Source: Chitinophagaceae bacterium
Lineage (GTDB): Bacteria; Bacteroidota; Bacteroidia; Chitinophagales; Chitinophagaceae
Direction: 5' to 3'
NCBI GenBank assembly: GCA_947472635.1
Contig: CANJDY010000080.1
Coordinates: forward strand, 1 to 9,797
Length of the DNA: 9,797 nt
Below the pieces are notes generated by a model. It did not search any database. It saw only the letters and a list, made by a program, of their open reading frames with translations, and was not told the DNA's origin. A program made the position numbers and the translations under genes. This document shows positions 1-6,697 of this stretch, one piece after another. How positions within the stretch are numbered: the first letter of the stretch is position 1; each line of letters opens with the position of its first letter.

Positions 1-663
1 CAACTCAATTTTATTGGAAATATTTTCAAGAATTAGTTGCATGATTTTTAGAAAAAGCGGATTGGTGGATTGGCTATTTCCTTCCACCATTCCTTTAAGT
101 GTTTGTGACTGTACTATTTTTACTAATAACTCTTGCAATGCTAAATCCGCAAGTGTGTCTTTGAATATAGAGGAGCTTTGGCAAATAGATATTATTTTAT
201 TGATGGCAATAGCCATTTCTTCATTGTTTTGAAAGAAAAAATTATTTTCATCCAATTGCCAAAAATTATTGTTGCCTTGCTTGGGGTATTTTTCATTTAA
301 AAAATCTAAGGTGCCGGATATCTTTTTATTATCAATTGCCAATGCTAAACATTGTGTAGGATTTTCAAAGGATGCCTCAGGAAAGTCAATCTTCATGATT
401 ACATTCGCCGGAATGATTACAGATTGGCCTGGCAAATAATCAAAACCATTCTTGTCGAAAAGGTGCATTACTTTTTTACCTTTCAACATACTTGTCACCA
501 CTAGGTCGTTAAATTGCAATGGCACCAATTCCGATTTTTGGTAGGTCTCAAACAAATTAAGCTCACAATTTTCCAGATTATATACCACCCTGTTTTCCAC
601 AAGCGTTTTAAGCGATTTTTCGCTTGTCAACTTGGGAGATATGGGAATAGCTTTATGTATCAT
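1..663 (-). CDS. AraC-family transcriptional regulator, N-terminal part (cut by window edge)
   Basis: The reading frame is open from an ATG at 663 to the window edge and gives 221 residues; the C-terminal DNA-binding part lies outside. Residues about 55-115 (MLKGKKVMHLFD, LPGQSVIIPANV, then PTQCLALAI) resemble the cupin-like N-terminal region of AraC_N-type regulators. The last residues, NPLFLKIMQLILENISNKIE (201-220), look like the first helix before a double helix-turn-helix. Members bind a ligand through the N-terminal part and DNA through the C-terminal part; the ligand here is unknown. It lies downstream of the permease on the same strand, but 301 bases apart, so an operon is doubtful. 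No Shine-Dalgarno site precedes the ATG. The family call is made from memory of the family pattern, without a search. Confidence 0.8.
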   Translation of the reverse strand, partial: MIHKAIPISPKLTSEKSLKTLVENRVVYNLENCELNLFETYQKSELVPLQFNDLVVTSMLKGKKVMHLFDKNGFDYLPGQSVIIPANVIMKIDFPEASFENPTQCLALAIDNKKISGTLDFLNEKYPKQGNNNFWQLDENNFFFQNNEEMAIAINKIISICQSSSIFKDTLADLALQELLVKIVQSQTLKGMVEGNSQSTNPLFLKIMQLILENISNKIEL

Positions 664-964
664 TAGGGATAACTACTGTTTAATGCATTAGCTTATTTAA
701 GGGGTTTAACTTTAGGAAGGAGGTAAAGGGATTTCACCTAATTTTAAAATTTGACTTTTGGTCGAATAATAACTACAAAGTAAGCGGTAAAGATTTTTTG
801 TATGCTGAAGGTAGCCAAAAGTTCGGAATAGATTACATTTTGTAATCAAAAATTATAAATTAGCCCTTCGCCAAAGATTTGAACAAAAGGCTTAATTTCT
901 TTTCAAATTGAACAATGCATTCCCTATTGTTGAAAATGGACGGGTAATTAGCAAGCTCAATTTG
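664..964. other. Intergenic stretch with two hairpins, no gene seen
   Basis: About 300 bases between the permease stop and the AraC-type gene start. I see no credible reading frame on either strand and no convincing Bacteroidota promoter (TTTG plus TAnnTTTG) reading into the regulator. It holds a short perfect hairpin at 831-847 and a longer one overlapping the permease stop at 946-970. The promoter of the regulator should lie here but I cannot point to it. Confidence 0.6.
831..847. repeat. Small perfect hairpin
   Basis: GATTACA, three T, TGTAATC: a perfect 7-bp stem with a 3-base loop, in the gap between the permease and the AraC-type gene. It could be an operator for a dimeric regulator or a chance palindrome. 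There is no T-run after it on the minus strand. Confidence 0.3.
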
Positions 965-970
965 CTAATT
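946..970. terminator. Hairpin overlapping the permease stop; possible terminator
   Basis: AATTAGCAA (946-954) pairs perfectly with TTGCTAATT (962-970) around a 7-base loop, and the permease stop codon (965-967) lies in the right arm. A T-rich run follows on the plus strand only (TTTTTGCTTTT), so as an intrinsic terminator it suits transcription entering from the left. For the minus-strand permease it lacks the U-tract. The role is uncertain. Confidence 0.3.
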
Positions 971-2272
971 TTTGCTTTTCATCCACTTCATGGCAAAATA
1001 GATTCCGCATATTATACCAATGAAAATAATGGTGGAAAGAATTTCCCATTTGTTCAAACTGGTTAACAGCCAGGTAATGGAAGCTATTCCAACAAATGGT
1101 ACCAGCAATCCACCAGGAGCCTGGAATGTTTTTTCTGCTGCAGCTTGTTTCTTTTTTCTTAATTTAATGGTGGCTAAAATAACGGTGAGGTAAACAAGCA
1201 GGATAGCGGCGCTGGCCAATATAGCCAGTTGTTTAAATCCACCGGAGATAGAAAAAATAAATATTAGCGAGCTGTAGGTGATGATAGCCCAATAAGGTGT
1301 CGCAAACTTTGGATGAACCCTGCCTAGAAATTTCGGAAATATTCCATCATTTGCACCGGCAAATAAGGAACGCGGCGTAGCCATCACATCAGCACTTACA
1401 CCTCCAATGCAAGATATAGCAGCTGTAAATAGCAGAATTGTTATTCCTATGGGCCCTACTATTTGTTCGGCCACTGCTGCAAGCGGGGCATCTTTGTATG
1501 CCGTTATTTCTGCACCGAGTATACCCTGTGTTATAGTTTGTAATAATATGTATACAATGAGCACAATGCTTCCTCCTAAGAAAATGCCGAGCGGAACTGT
1601 TCGTTTTGGATTTTTCAATTCGCCACTTACCCCGAGGGATGTTTCAAATCCGGCAAAGGCAAAAAATAAAATTAGAGAAGTATCAGAAAAAGTCTTCAGC
1701 GAAGGCATATTTTGCCAATGAAGGTTTGAGGCTTTTACCCGGGAGAAGCCGAAGATAATAATGCCGAGCAGTGGTACTAATTTTAGTAGGGTAATTAGTT
1801 TCACAAAACCAATAGCTTGTTTTGTACCGCGAATATTGATTAACACCATAAGTCCAATCAGTATAAAAAAGAAAAATCCACGTATCGCTGGATCTAAAAA
1901 AATAGGAAATAATATGGATAAGGAGTCAGCAATGATATTCATCACCGCAGCGCTGCCTAAAATGCCCCAGCCGAAAAAAAATAAGCAGTTAATAATAAAT
2001 CCGGGTAAGTTTCCGAAAGCATTCTCTACATAGGCATAGGATCCACCGCTGCTGGTAACACGGCTTCCAATTTCTGCATAGCAAAGCATGATGGAAGCCA
2101 GTAGTATACTGCAAAAAATATATCCGAATATCCCAAAGGCACCCATTGCAATACTTACGATTGCCGGCAGGGCAAATATACCGGAGCCTATTACAACATT
2201 TACAATGGAAAGTGTAAGTCCCGGAACCCCTACAACCCGTTTTAAACCTTCATCAGCACTTGCAGTTGACAT
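965..2272 (-). CDS. APC-family amino acid permease
   Basis: This is an inner-membrane amino acid transporter of the APC superfamily, 435 residues and full length for the family. The first helix carries the substrate-backbone motif IGSGIF (28-33), which binds the amino acid carboxyl group in this fold. Helix 6 carries FAFAGFE (204-210), the usual place of substrate and coupling-ion contacts. The loop after helix 8 has the conserved RSLFAGANDGIFPKFLGRVH (301-320). About twelve hydrophobic segments are visible, and the basic cluster KLRKKKQ sits in a late cytoplasmic loop. The substrate cannot be told from sequence alone. The start at 2272 places a short polar tail before helix 1; no Shine-Dalgarno site is seen. 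It stands alone, with about 200 bases upstream and 301 downstream. It ends in TAG, which shows that TAG is a working stop in this genome. Confidence 0.93.
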   Translation of the reverse strand: MSTASADEGLKRVVGVPGLTLSIVNVVIGSGIFALPAIVSIAMGAFGIFGYIFCSILLASIMLCYAEIGSRVTSSGGSYAYVENAFGNLPGFIINCLFFFGWGILGSAAVMNIIADSLSILFPIFLDPAIRGFFFFILIGLMVLINIRGTKQAIGFVKLITLLKLVPLLGIIIFGFSRVKASNLHWQNMPSLKTFSDTSLILFFAFAGFETSLGVSGELKNPKRTVPLGIFLGGSIVLIVYILLQTITQGILGAEITAYKDAPLAAVAEQIVGPIGITILLFTAAISCIGGVSADVMATPRSLFAGANDGIFPKFLGRVHPKFATPYWAIITYSSLIFIFSISGGFKQLAILASAAILLVYLTVILATIKLRKKKQAAAEKTFQAPGGLLVPFVGIASITWLLTSLNKWEILSTIIFIGIICGIYFAMKWMKSKN

Positions 2273-2364
2273 AGTTGTTTAGAAATTGTTAATCAAGTTA
2301 GCGAAGTAAATGGGGAAAGCATTAATATTTTAGTATTTAGTGTTCTATTCGTAACTGTCTTTTG

Positions 2365-2386
2365 AATATTTTCTGTTGAGAATATT
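2365..2386. repeat. Inverted repeat upstream of the permease
   Basis: AATATTTTC (2365-2373) pairs with GAGAATATT (2378-2386), nine pairs including one G.T, around a 4-base loop. It lies about 90 bases before the permease start, so it could be an operator, or the 3' hairpin of the zinc-ribbon gene that ends at 2475. No T-run follows on the minus strand. Confidence 0.25.
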
Positions 2387-2474
2387 GATAGTGTTGAAGG
2401 GGATTAATAACCCCATAGTACAAATGTTCAATAGGAGAACTAGCTTGATATAACCAAAGTAGCACCTGGCGTAT

Positions 2475-3128
2475 CTATTTCAAGTGCTTTGCTAATGGTT
2501 GTTTTATTATTATTACAGCACAGTGTTCTTGTTCAATTGCGCTTAGTAAAAGCTCTTTTGTTTGGCTTGCTTTTAAATGAAATAAAGCTTTTTTTGCTTT
2601 ATCAAAGGCGCCACTATTTCTATATAATTCCGCCATTAGCAAATGGTCATTTGGTTTGATATCTGTTACTAAATCAAGGAGTAATTTTATATTTTTTGTA
2701 AATATCTCCTTCATTTCAGCAGGTATAGACTCTTTTACTTTATCATTTTTTGTAAGAGGATGTATTCGGATTAAGTCATTATACCTTCTGTGGATATGTA
2801 AGCGAATGTATAATATCCTTCTCTTGTTTCTTGAGCTATTTATAAGATTAATTAATGTCTTTTTTGAATATTGATCTTCAAAATATTCAGCAGCTTCGAC
2901 ATATTCTTCGAAACATAAGCCACCTAATTTCTGTGTAAACCAAAAATATTGATTACAAGAGTCACATTTTTGAAGTTTAGTTTTTTTCAAATTAGGCAAT
3001 TCTTGAAATGTTTCTCCATCGGACCATTCAGTTAATCCATAAAAATTAACAAAGAATGGTCCTGCAAAGTAGATATTTTTTTGTCTGCAATGTGGGCATT
3101 TTTTATATGAAGGGCTTCCGATTTGCAT
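2475..3128 (-). CDS. Hypothetical protein with N-terminal zinc ribbon
   Basis: This is a 217-residue soluble protein of unknown function. Two CxxC pairs, CPHC (11-14) and CDSC (55-58), are spaced as in a zinc ribbon and probably bind one zinc ion. The knuckle surroundings (KKCPHCRQKN and KLQKCDSCNQYFW) fit that reading. The middle is charged and helical (KRRILYIRLHIHRR, 102-115). Residues about 160-200 (LLMAELYRNSGAFDKAKKAL) resemble a single tetratricopeptide-type helix pair. Similar zinc-ribbon plus helical-repeat proteins are common and unnamed in Bacteroidota. The start at 3128 is the only ATG before the first CxxC. There is no close neighbour on the same strand, so context does not help. 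It ends in TAG. Confidence 0.75.
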   Translation of the reverse strand: MQIGSPSYKKCPHCRQKNIYFAGPFFVNFYGLTEWSDGETFQELPNLKKTKLQKCDSCNQYFWFTQKLGGLCFEEYVEAAEYFEDQYSKKTLINLINSSRNKRRILYIRLHIHRRYNDLIRIHPLTKNDKVKESIPAEMKEIFTKNIKLLLDLVTDIKPNDHLLMAELYRNSGAFDKAKKALFHLKASQTKELLLSAIEQEHCAVIIIKQPLAKHLK

Positions 3129-3406
3129 ATTATTTAAATGAACGCTCAGTATTTTGGGTTTATCAAAGGCGGTGAATTTTACTAGTAAAGTTAATTAAAA
3201 TGGAAACATTTTAGAGAAGCATGCAGCCGGACTACTATCAAAGGAATCTTATAGTCATTTTTAGCTCTTGGGTTTACAATCTTTGCTAAAGGTTTGTCAT
3301 ATAGGTGACATAACCATTTGTTGGGACTGTGGCAGGGCTATATTGCTTACACGCTGTTATTGGGCGGGGTAAATTATTTAAAGGCATAAAAAAATTTGAT
3401 TTGTCA
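3129..3406. other. Gap with a possible worn cassette-repeat right end
   Basis: No gene is supported here. An imperfect hairpin lies at 3291-3315 (GGTTTGTCA against TGACATAACC). At 3352-3365 the string CGCTGTTATTGGGC, preceded by TTGCTTACA, resembles the right end of the repeats further right (repeat 1 has TTGCTAAAC, then CTGTTAGCCGC). I cannot find a matching left arm, so this is at best half of a decayed site behind the gene that ends at 3407. Confidence 0.3.
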
Positions 3407-4069
3407 TTATTTTATGTTTCTAAAGTTTTTTTGAGAGCAACTTTTACATAATTTATGGTTTTTAATAAAGGAAGCTTCTAATAAATTCGGGGGATTAATG
3501 TCTAAATAAGTATTTTGATTATAAGTAAATTCAGATTTTGCCAGGTATGGAGTACAATTAAATACATGAACTATATTGTCTGGTATGGGTATTGGACCTA
3601 TCCAAGTAATAGTTTTTCCTGAGTTATCAAATTTTATATATTGCTCAATAACTACAGTGTTTTTATTTTTTATGATTGTTAGAGGATTTAATGCAAAAGA
3701 TAACCGCAAATCTTCAAGCTGGTGCATGCCTATTTTTCTTTTTTCACCAATTTTCATTTCTTTTATATGATAAATTATTACTGGGGATCCTTTTAAATAA
3801 TTATTTTTCAATATTAAATCGGACCCATTTCCAAAACAATAATGTGATACAATTGAAGAAGCTTCTGGATAGATAAATAGGCCATAAAAAATAATGTTCA
3901 ATACAAGTAGCTGCCTAAATAATAGTATTATTAAAGTGGTAACTCCAATTTTTAAATAAGTATGCCATAATTTCCATTTCCACATAAAGAGTAAGCCTAT
4001 AGGAAAAAGAAATACAATTAAAATTATTAGTAAGGCATTTTGAATAATAATTTTTTGTTTATTTATCAT
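3407..4069 (-). CDS. Hypothetical membrane protein, two N-terminal helices
   Basis: I do not recognise this 220-residue protein. Two hydrophobic helices (about 8-29 and 41-66) are joined by a short loop rich in Trp and Lys (WKWKLWHTYLK, 30-40). The remaining 150 residues are polar, with a beta-rich look (TVVIEQYIKFDNSGKTITWIG, about 138-158), and probably sit on one side of the membrane. A CKSC pair lies near the C terminus (208-211). Its start is only 13 bases past the end of the phosphodiester glycosidase remnant, so both may once have shared a transcript. The gene is even more AT-rich than its neighbours and uses many Ile and Asn codons, as often seen in transferred genes. The frame is long and intact, so I take it as real, but the function is unknown. 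Confidence 0.65.
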   Translation of the reverse strand: MINKQKIIIQNALLIILIVFLFPIGLLFMWKWKLWHTYLKIGVTTLIILLFRQLLVLNIIFYGLFIYPEASSIVSHYCFGNGSDLILKNNYLKGSPVIIYHIKEMKIGEKRKIGMHQLEDLRLSFALNPLTIIKNKNTVVIEQYIKFDNSGKTITWIGPIPIPDNIVHVFNCTPYLAKSEFTYNQNTYLDINPPNLLEASFIKNHKLCKSCSQKNFRNIK

Positions 4070-4082
4070 AAAAATCGAAATT

Positions 4083-4445
4083 TTATTTTTTTTCCGTGAT
4101 GCCTATTAATACACTTAGTTCACCATCCATCTGAAACAAGTTTTTTTCGGGTAGAAATGCTTTTGAGACATATCCATCTAAAAAAAGTGCGTTCGTACAA
4201 CATTAATCTTTAAAATATTTCGCAAGGGCATAAAATGTTACTTTGTTTTTAGAAATTGAAAATACAAGTTCATTGTTTGGGCGAATTCCAACGTCATTTC
4301 GGATTTTATAATTTTTAGAATTAGACTCAAAAATGGTATTAATCTTACCATCTATAACCAACATTTTAGTGTTGACCTGAAATCCTTCTGCAACAAGGAT
4401 ATATTGCTTCCACGCGTTTAGGGGCGGATTAAAATTAAAACATAT
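4083..4445 (-). pseudogene. Remnant of phosphodiester glycosidase (NAGPA/DUF2233), N-terminally deleted, with in-frame TAA
   Basis: The minus-strand frame reads on from about 4425 as a C-terminal half of the NAGPA (DUF2233) family. MLVIDGKINTIFESNSK is followed by IRNDVGIRPNNELVFSIS, then VTFYALAKYFKD, then a TAA stop at 4203-4205. In the same frame follow NALFLDGYVSKAFLPEKN and ELSVLIGIT, ending at a TAA at 4083-4085. Both sides of the inner stop match one family pattern in order (MLVIDGKIN, NALYLDG, LPEKNW, VIIGVT), so the stop interrupts a once-continuous gene. TAT to TAA would be the simplest change. The first half of the domain, including the usual N-terminal part, is missing, and the upstream side runs straight into the end of the small membrane-protein gene. 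The enzyme family removes sugars linked by phosphodiester bonds; this copy should be dead. The upstream limit is approximate. Confidence 0.8.
4413..4427. repeat. Possible repeat fragment at the remnant's broken end
   Basis: CGCGTTTAGGGGCGG shares CGTTTAGGG with the left end of repeats 1 and 2 (AACGTTTAGGGCTTGG). It sits at the point where the glycosidase remnant loses recognisable similarity and next to the stop of the small membrane-protein gene, where a cassette site would be expected. Nine shared bases can occur by chance, and the same bases can be read as part of the remnant. Confidence 0.2.
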
Positions 4446-4799
4446 TTATTTCTTTTTGATCATGTCAGCAACGACTAAAATTGCTATTACCATACCAATG
4501 ATGGCGCCTATTTTTGCCCCATTCCATCCCCAAAATAAGCCAATTAAAAATCCAATGGCAGGTCCAATAATAAATGCCAATAAAAGAGATGGATTTTCTA
4601 TAGACCGAACTACGATTGAAATTAAAATCTGTACGGCTAGTCCTGTTAGAAAACCAACAAACCCACCTCCAAACGCACCACCCAAAGCTGATCCATCTGA
4701 GCCTCCAATCATAGCACCCGTAATTATGCAAACTACCCAAACGGCAATAGAAATTTTAAATAGTGTTTGAAATAATTTTTCTTTTCGCGATTTATTCAT
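4446..4799 (-). CDS. Small glycine-rich membrane protein, unknown function
   Basis: A 117-residue protein with a charged N terminus (MNKSRKEKLF) and four likely membrane helices (about 14-32, 44-64, 71-90 and 93-113), ending in KKK. It is rich in Gly and Ala (GGSDGSALGGAFGGG, 32-46; the pattern GxxxG recurs), which favours tight helix packing, as in glycine-zipper membrane proteins. I cannot assign it to a named family. Its ATG overlaps the end of the methyltransferase gene by eight bases, so the two are probably translated together and share a transcript. Whether they also share a function, for example in modifying a surface lipid or glycan, is a guess. Directly after its stop, in the same frame, begins the glycosidase remnant. 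Confidence 0.7.
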   Translation of the reverse strand: MNKSRKEKLFQTLFKISIAVWVVCIITGAMIGGSDGSALGGAFGGGFVGFLTGLAVQILISIVVRSIENPSLLLAFIIGPAIGFLIGLFWGWNGAKIGAIIGMVIAILVVADMIKKK

Positions 4800-5568
4800 C
4801 TTCCATTACCTTTTTCTGAACTATTACAAATAATGAAGTAGATTTAAACGGAATGTTTGTTGTATCGGAGTTGAAAAAATATTTAACTACAAAATCCTTT
4901 AGACGCCCCTTGGGTAAAACATCCATTGGCGCCATAATGTATTCCGTTGAAATAATTGTAAAGCCATGCTTTCTGAGTAATTGCTCGATTCTTTTCTTTG
5001 TATATATTCTAGCGTTTGCAAATCTCTCATGTATAGCCGTAGGTAGCCATGAAAAAAAAGGTACTCTGTTCCATGGCAACAGAGGTAACTTAGCTCCATG
5101 CGTTTCAAAAATCCACCATTTATTTGGGACAGAAATAGCCATTAACCCATCTTCTTTCAGGGCTTTATAGTAAAAACTTACACTATTCTCGCTTTCTAAA
5201 TGTTCAATAACTTCAAAACTAATGATTCTGTCAAATTGATTAGTTGGATTATTTTTTTCTATATCCAAAATTGCACATTCGCAATTTTTAATATTATTAT
5301 CAATTTTATATCTGTTAAACTCTGATAAATGTTCATCCATAATTTCAACACCCAAACAATATTTCATCTTCTCGTGTAGTCCAAATATAGAAGCGCCATT
5401 GCCACATCCAATATCCAACAAGGTTAAATTTTGTCCTGTAAAATTCGGTATTTTGTTTACTAGATTTAATCTTCTCTGAATGATTTTGTCAGTAAAGTCA
5501 GCAGGTTTTCCTAAATAATGGCCATCTTTTTTGAACAAAGCATTTGGGATTCTTTCTTTATATTTCAT
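4792..5568 (-). CDS. Class I SAM-dependent methyltransferase
   Basis: This is a cytoplasmic methyl transfer enzyme of 258 residues with the Rossmann-type fold. Motif I, LLDIGCGNG (50-58), binds S-adenosylmethionine. GVEIMD (73-78) ends strand 2, where the acidic residue holds the ribose. LDIE (101-104) fits motif III, and FDRIISFEVIEHL (112-124) is the typical strand-4 and following-helix motif of the UbiG/Methyltransf_11 group. GLMAISVPN (141-149) is the next strand. The segment WWIFETHGAKLPLLPWNRVP (151-170) is an insertion rich in aromatic and proline residues that may shape the acceptor site. The acceptor is not known; relatives act on quinones, lipids and surface sugars. The start at 5568 lies only about 20 bases past the degenerate repeat 0, which leaves little room for an own promoter. 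Confidence 0.88.
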   Translation of the reverse strand: MKYKERIPNALFKKDGHYLGKPADFTDKIIQRRLNLVNKIPNFTGQNLTLLDIGCGNGASIFGLHEKMKYCLGVEIMDEHLSEFNRYKIDNNIKNCECAILDIEKNNPTNQFDRIISFEVIEHLESENSVSFYYKALKEDGLMAISVPNKWWIFETHGAKLPLLPWNRVPFFSWLPTAIHERFANARIYTKKRIEQLLRKHGFTIISTEYIMAPMDVLPKGRLKDFVVKYFFNSDTTNIPFKSTSLFVIVQKKVMEDE

Positions 5569-5588
5569 AAATTCTTTTTTATAATATC

Positions 5589-5721
5589 AGCTAATTGCTC
5601 GCGAATTGTCGATGGCAGTGCTTATATGCACCAAATTTTTTTGCTAGATCTAAATTAATAAAAAGGGTACAAGTTTATTGAAGCACTGCCGCCCTGACAA
5701 TGCTAATGCGCTGTTTCGGGC
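5589..5721. repeat. Repeat 0: degenerate attC-like inverted repeat
   Basis: Inner arms GGCAGTGCTT (5614-5623) and AAGCACTGCC (5681-5690) pair perfectly. Outside them ATTGTC (5605-5610) pairs with GACAAT (5696-5701), with unequal bulges of 3 and 5 bases between the two stems. Left GCTAAT and GCGAATTG, and right TGCTAAT followed by CTGTT, line up with repeat 1 (GCGAAATTG; TTGCTAAA then CTGTT). The AAC core has become AAT. It lies behind the DUF805 gene, as the other repeats lie behind their genes. I read it as a worn member of the same series. Confidence 0.6.
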
Positions 5722-5729
5722 TGGTTTAA

Positions 5730-6158
5730 TTAGCTTTCAACCATCTTTGGATTATCACCCCACTTATTACTAACATTCTGACTGTCAGTAAAAAACAATA
5801 CTAATAACCAAATTACCCCTATTATTGGAATTAGTATGATAAAATACATCCAGCCACTTTTTCCAACATCATGAAGTCTTCTTACCGTTACTGCTAACCC
5901 AGGAATAAATATAGCCATTGTGTAAAAAACATAGATAAAGCCATACGGCATGGGAATATCACCATAGGAATTATCATGAATACTAATTGCAGTGCCTAGG
6001 CCATTATCTAGAATCAATACTCCGATAGAAAAAATCATGTTAAATAAAGCGAAGAACCAAAATTCACTTCTTCGAGCTCTACCTCTAAAGTTGGCATAAT
6101 TCGTAAGTACTTTAAGATACCATTTCATATTTTTAAGAGTTTTGTTTTCCTTACTCAT
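5730..6158 (-). CDS. DUF805 family inner-membrane protein
   Basis: A complete 142-residue DUF805 (YhaH-like) membrane protein. The family marks are all present: FRGRARRSEFW (24-34) before the first helix, PGLAVTVRRLHDVGKSGW (86-103) between helices, the hydrophobic PIIGVIWLLVLFFTDSQ (111-127), and the closing NKWGDNP (131-137). Four membrane helices are visible at about 35-50, 73-92, 104-113 and 114-123, the last two perhaps forming one hairpin. The family is widespread and has no assigned biochemical role. DUF805 genes are often found in mobile and stress-related neighbourhoods, but that gives no function. The gene sits alone between repeats 1 and 0. A short overlapping leader frame precedes it. 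Its stop (5730-5732) lies about nine bases from repeat 0, the same tight spacing seen at the other repeats. Confidence 0.92.
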   Translation of the reverse strand: MSKENKTLKNMKWYLKVLTNYANFRGRARRSEFWFFALFNMIFSIGVLILDNGLGTAISIHDNSYGDIPMPYGFIYVFYTMAIFIPGLAVTVRRLHDVGKSGWMYFIILIPIIGVIWLLVLFFTDSQNVSNKWGDNPKMVES

Positions 6159-6201
6159 TTGGCTTTTCAGGATATGCCCTGTTTTTTAAAGTTGTTTTCA
6201 T
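6151..6201 (-). CDS. Possible 16-residue leader peptide before DUF805
   Basis: An ATG at 6201 opens a short frame, MKTTLKNRAYPEKPNE, whose TAA (6151-6153) lies inside codons 2-3 of the DUF805 gene, so the two overlap. Such overlap can couple translation of a leader to the main gene. There is no clear ribosome site and no known family, and short frames of this size arise by chance. Confidence 0.2.
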   Translation of the reverse strand: MKTTLKNRAYPEKPNE

Positions 6202-6257
6202 ATCTCCACTTTTTTATTTTGTCACAGTGGGTTAACCGTTATTACTTATCTCAACTT

Positions 6258-6455
6258 GCCTACAACGTTTAGGGCTTGGCGAAATTGGGGTTTTGAAAAT
6301 CGTCCGCCCGTCCGTCTGCTGAATGTATAATTAAAAGTTGATGTTTAATTTAATGCCCGGTGATGTTGTGTCCGCCCGAACAAATGTTGATAATGATAAA
6401 ATGTTGAAGCTAAGATTGTCCAGCCCCAATTTTGCTAAACCAACTGTTAGCCGCT
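6258..6455. repeat. Repeat 1: attC-like inverted repeat, long form
   Basis: Left arm GGGCTTGGCGAAATTGGGG (6272-6290) and right arm CCCCAATTTTGCTAAACC (6424-6441) pair over about 18 positions with two G.T pairs and one C.A mismatch. Outside lie AAC (6264-6266) and GTT (6446-6448), separated from the stem by unequal spacers. The roughly 130-base middle shares CGTCCGCC and CCGAACAAATG with repeat 3. It follows the DUF2442 stop by about 12 bases. Beyond AAC/GTT its own two ends do not pair; each pairs instead with the end across the neighbouring gene. Confidence 0.85.
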
Positions 6456-6466
6456 GTTATTTTGTT

Positions 6467-6694
6467 TTAGATATTTTTCAATAGTGAATCGACAGATAAA
6501 TCCTCATCAATTAACGGCCAGTGGATTCCGTAACCGGATGGAGAAATTGTGTATAGATTCCTTTGAATGTCGTTTGCCGATTCCAATTTTTTAGACACTT
6601 TGGAGAGGCGTAATTTTATTACTTGTCCGTCAACTGTTAAACAAATCAGATCTTGTTCAAAAGAAATGGCTTCTATATTATGTGTGGCTATCAT
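6467..6694 (-). CDS. DUF2442 domain protein (partner of DUF4160)
   Basis: A complete 75-residue DUF2442 protein. The family end motif GYGIHWPLIDEDLSVDSLL (54-72) is present almost in consensus form. The N-terminal half (ISFEQDLICLTVDGQVIKLRL, about 10-30) makes the small beta sheet in which the family reads the chromosome-encoded partner gene product, by analogy with NE0471-type folds. DUF4160-DUF2442 pairs resemble toxin-antitoxin modules in size, order and mobility, but I know of no firm proof of activity for this pair. The start lies three bases past the stop that ended the original, full-length DUF4160 frame, so the two genes were built as a tight operon. Because DUF4160 now stops 69 bases earlier, translational coupling may be weakened. 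Confidence 0.88.
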   Translation of the reverse strand: MIATHNIEAISFEQDLICLTVDGQVIKLRLSKVSKKLESANDIQRNLYTISPSGYGIHWPLIDEDLSVDSLLKNI

Positions 6695-6697
6695 GAT

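Larger units (their letters stand above)
5596..6265 (-). mobile_element. Putative cassette: DUF805 gene plus repeat 0
   Basis: This unit is bounded by the left end of repeat 1 and the left end of repeat 0, about 670 bases. The flanking ends GCCTACAAC (6258-6266) and GTTTCGGGC (5713-5721) pair at six of nine positions, or seven counting a G.T pair. That is weaker than in the three cassettes to the right, in line with an older or mutated unit. The lower limit is uncertain because the core of repeat 0 is degraded. Confidence 0.45.

Noticed and set aside
1407..2282. Several plus-strand frames opposite the permease
   Set aside because: They are antisense shadows of a clear transporter gene, low in complexity and without family marks.
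3219..3290. Plus-strand mini-frame MQPDYYQRNLIVIFSSWVYN
   Set aside because: It is 22 codons long with no ribosome site, no family and the opposite strand to every gene here.
3191..3337. Open minus-strand stretch of 48 codons in the gap before the zinc-ribbon gene
   Set aside because: It has no start codon, no recognised family, and a length that occurs by chance. It also covers the possible half-site region.
664..6260. Bacteroidota promoters (TTTG with TAnnTTTG) in the gaps
   Set aside because: I looked for the motif on the minus strand in the main gaps and found only partial matches, none good enough to annotate.
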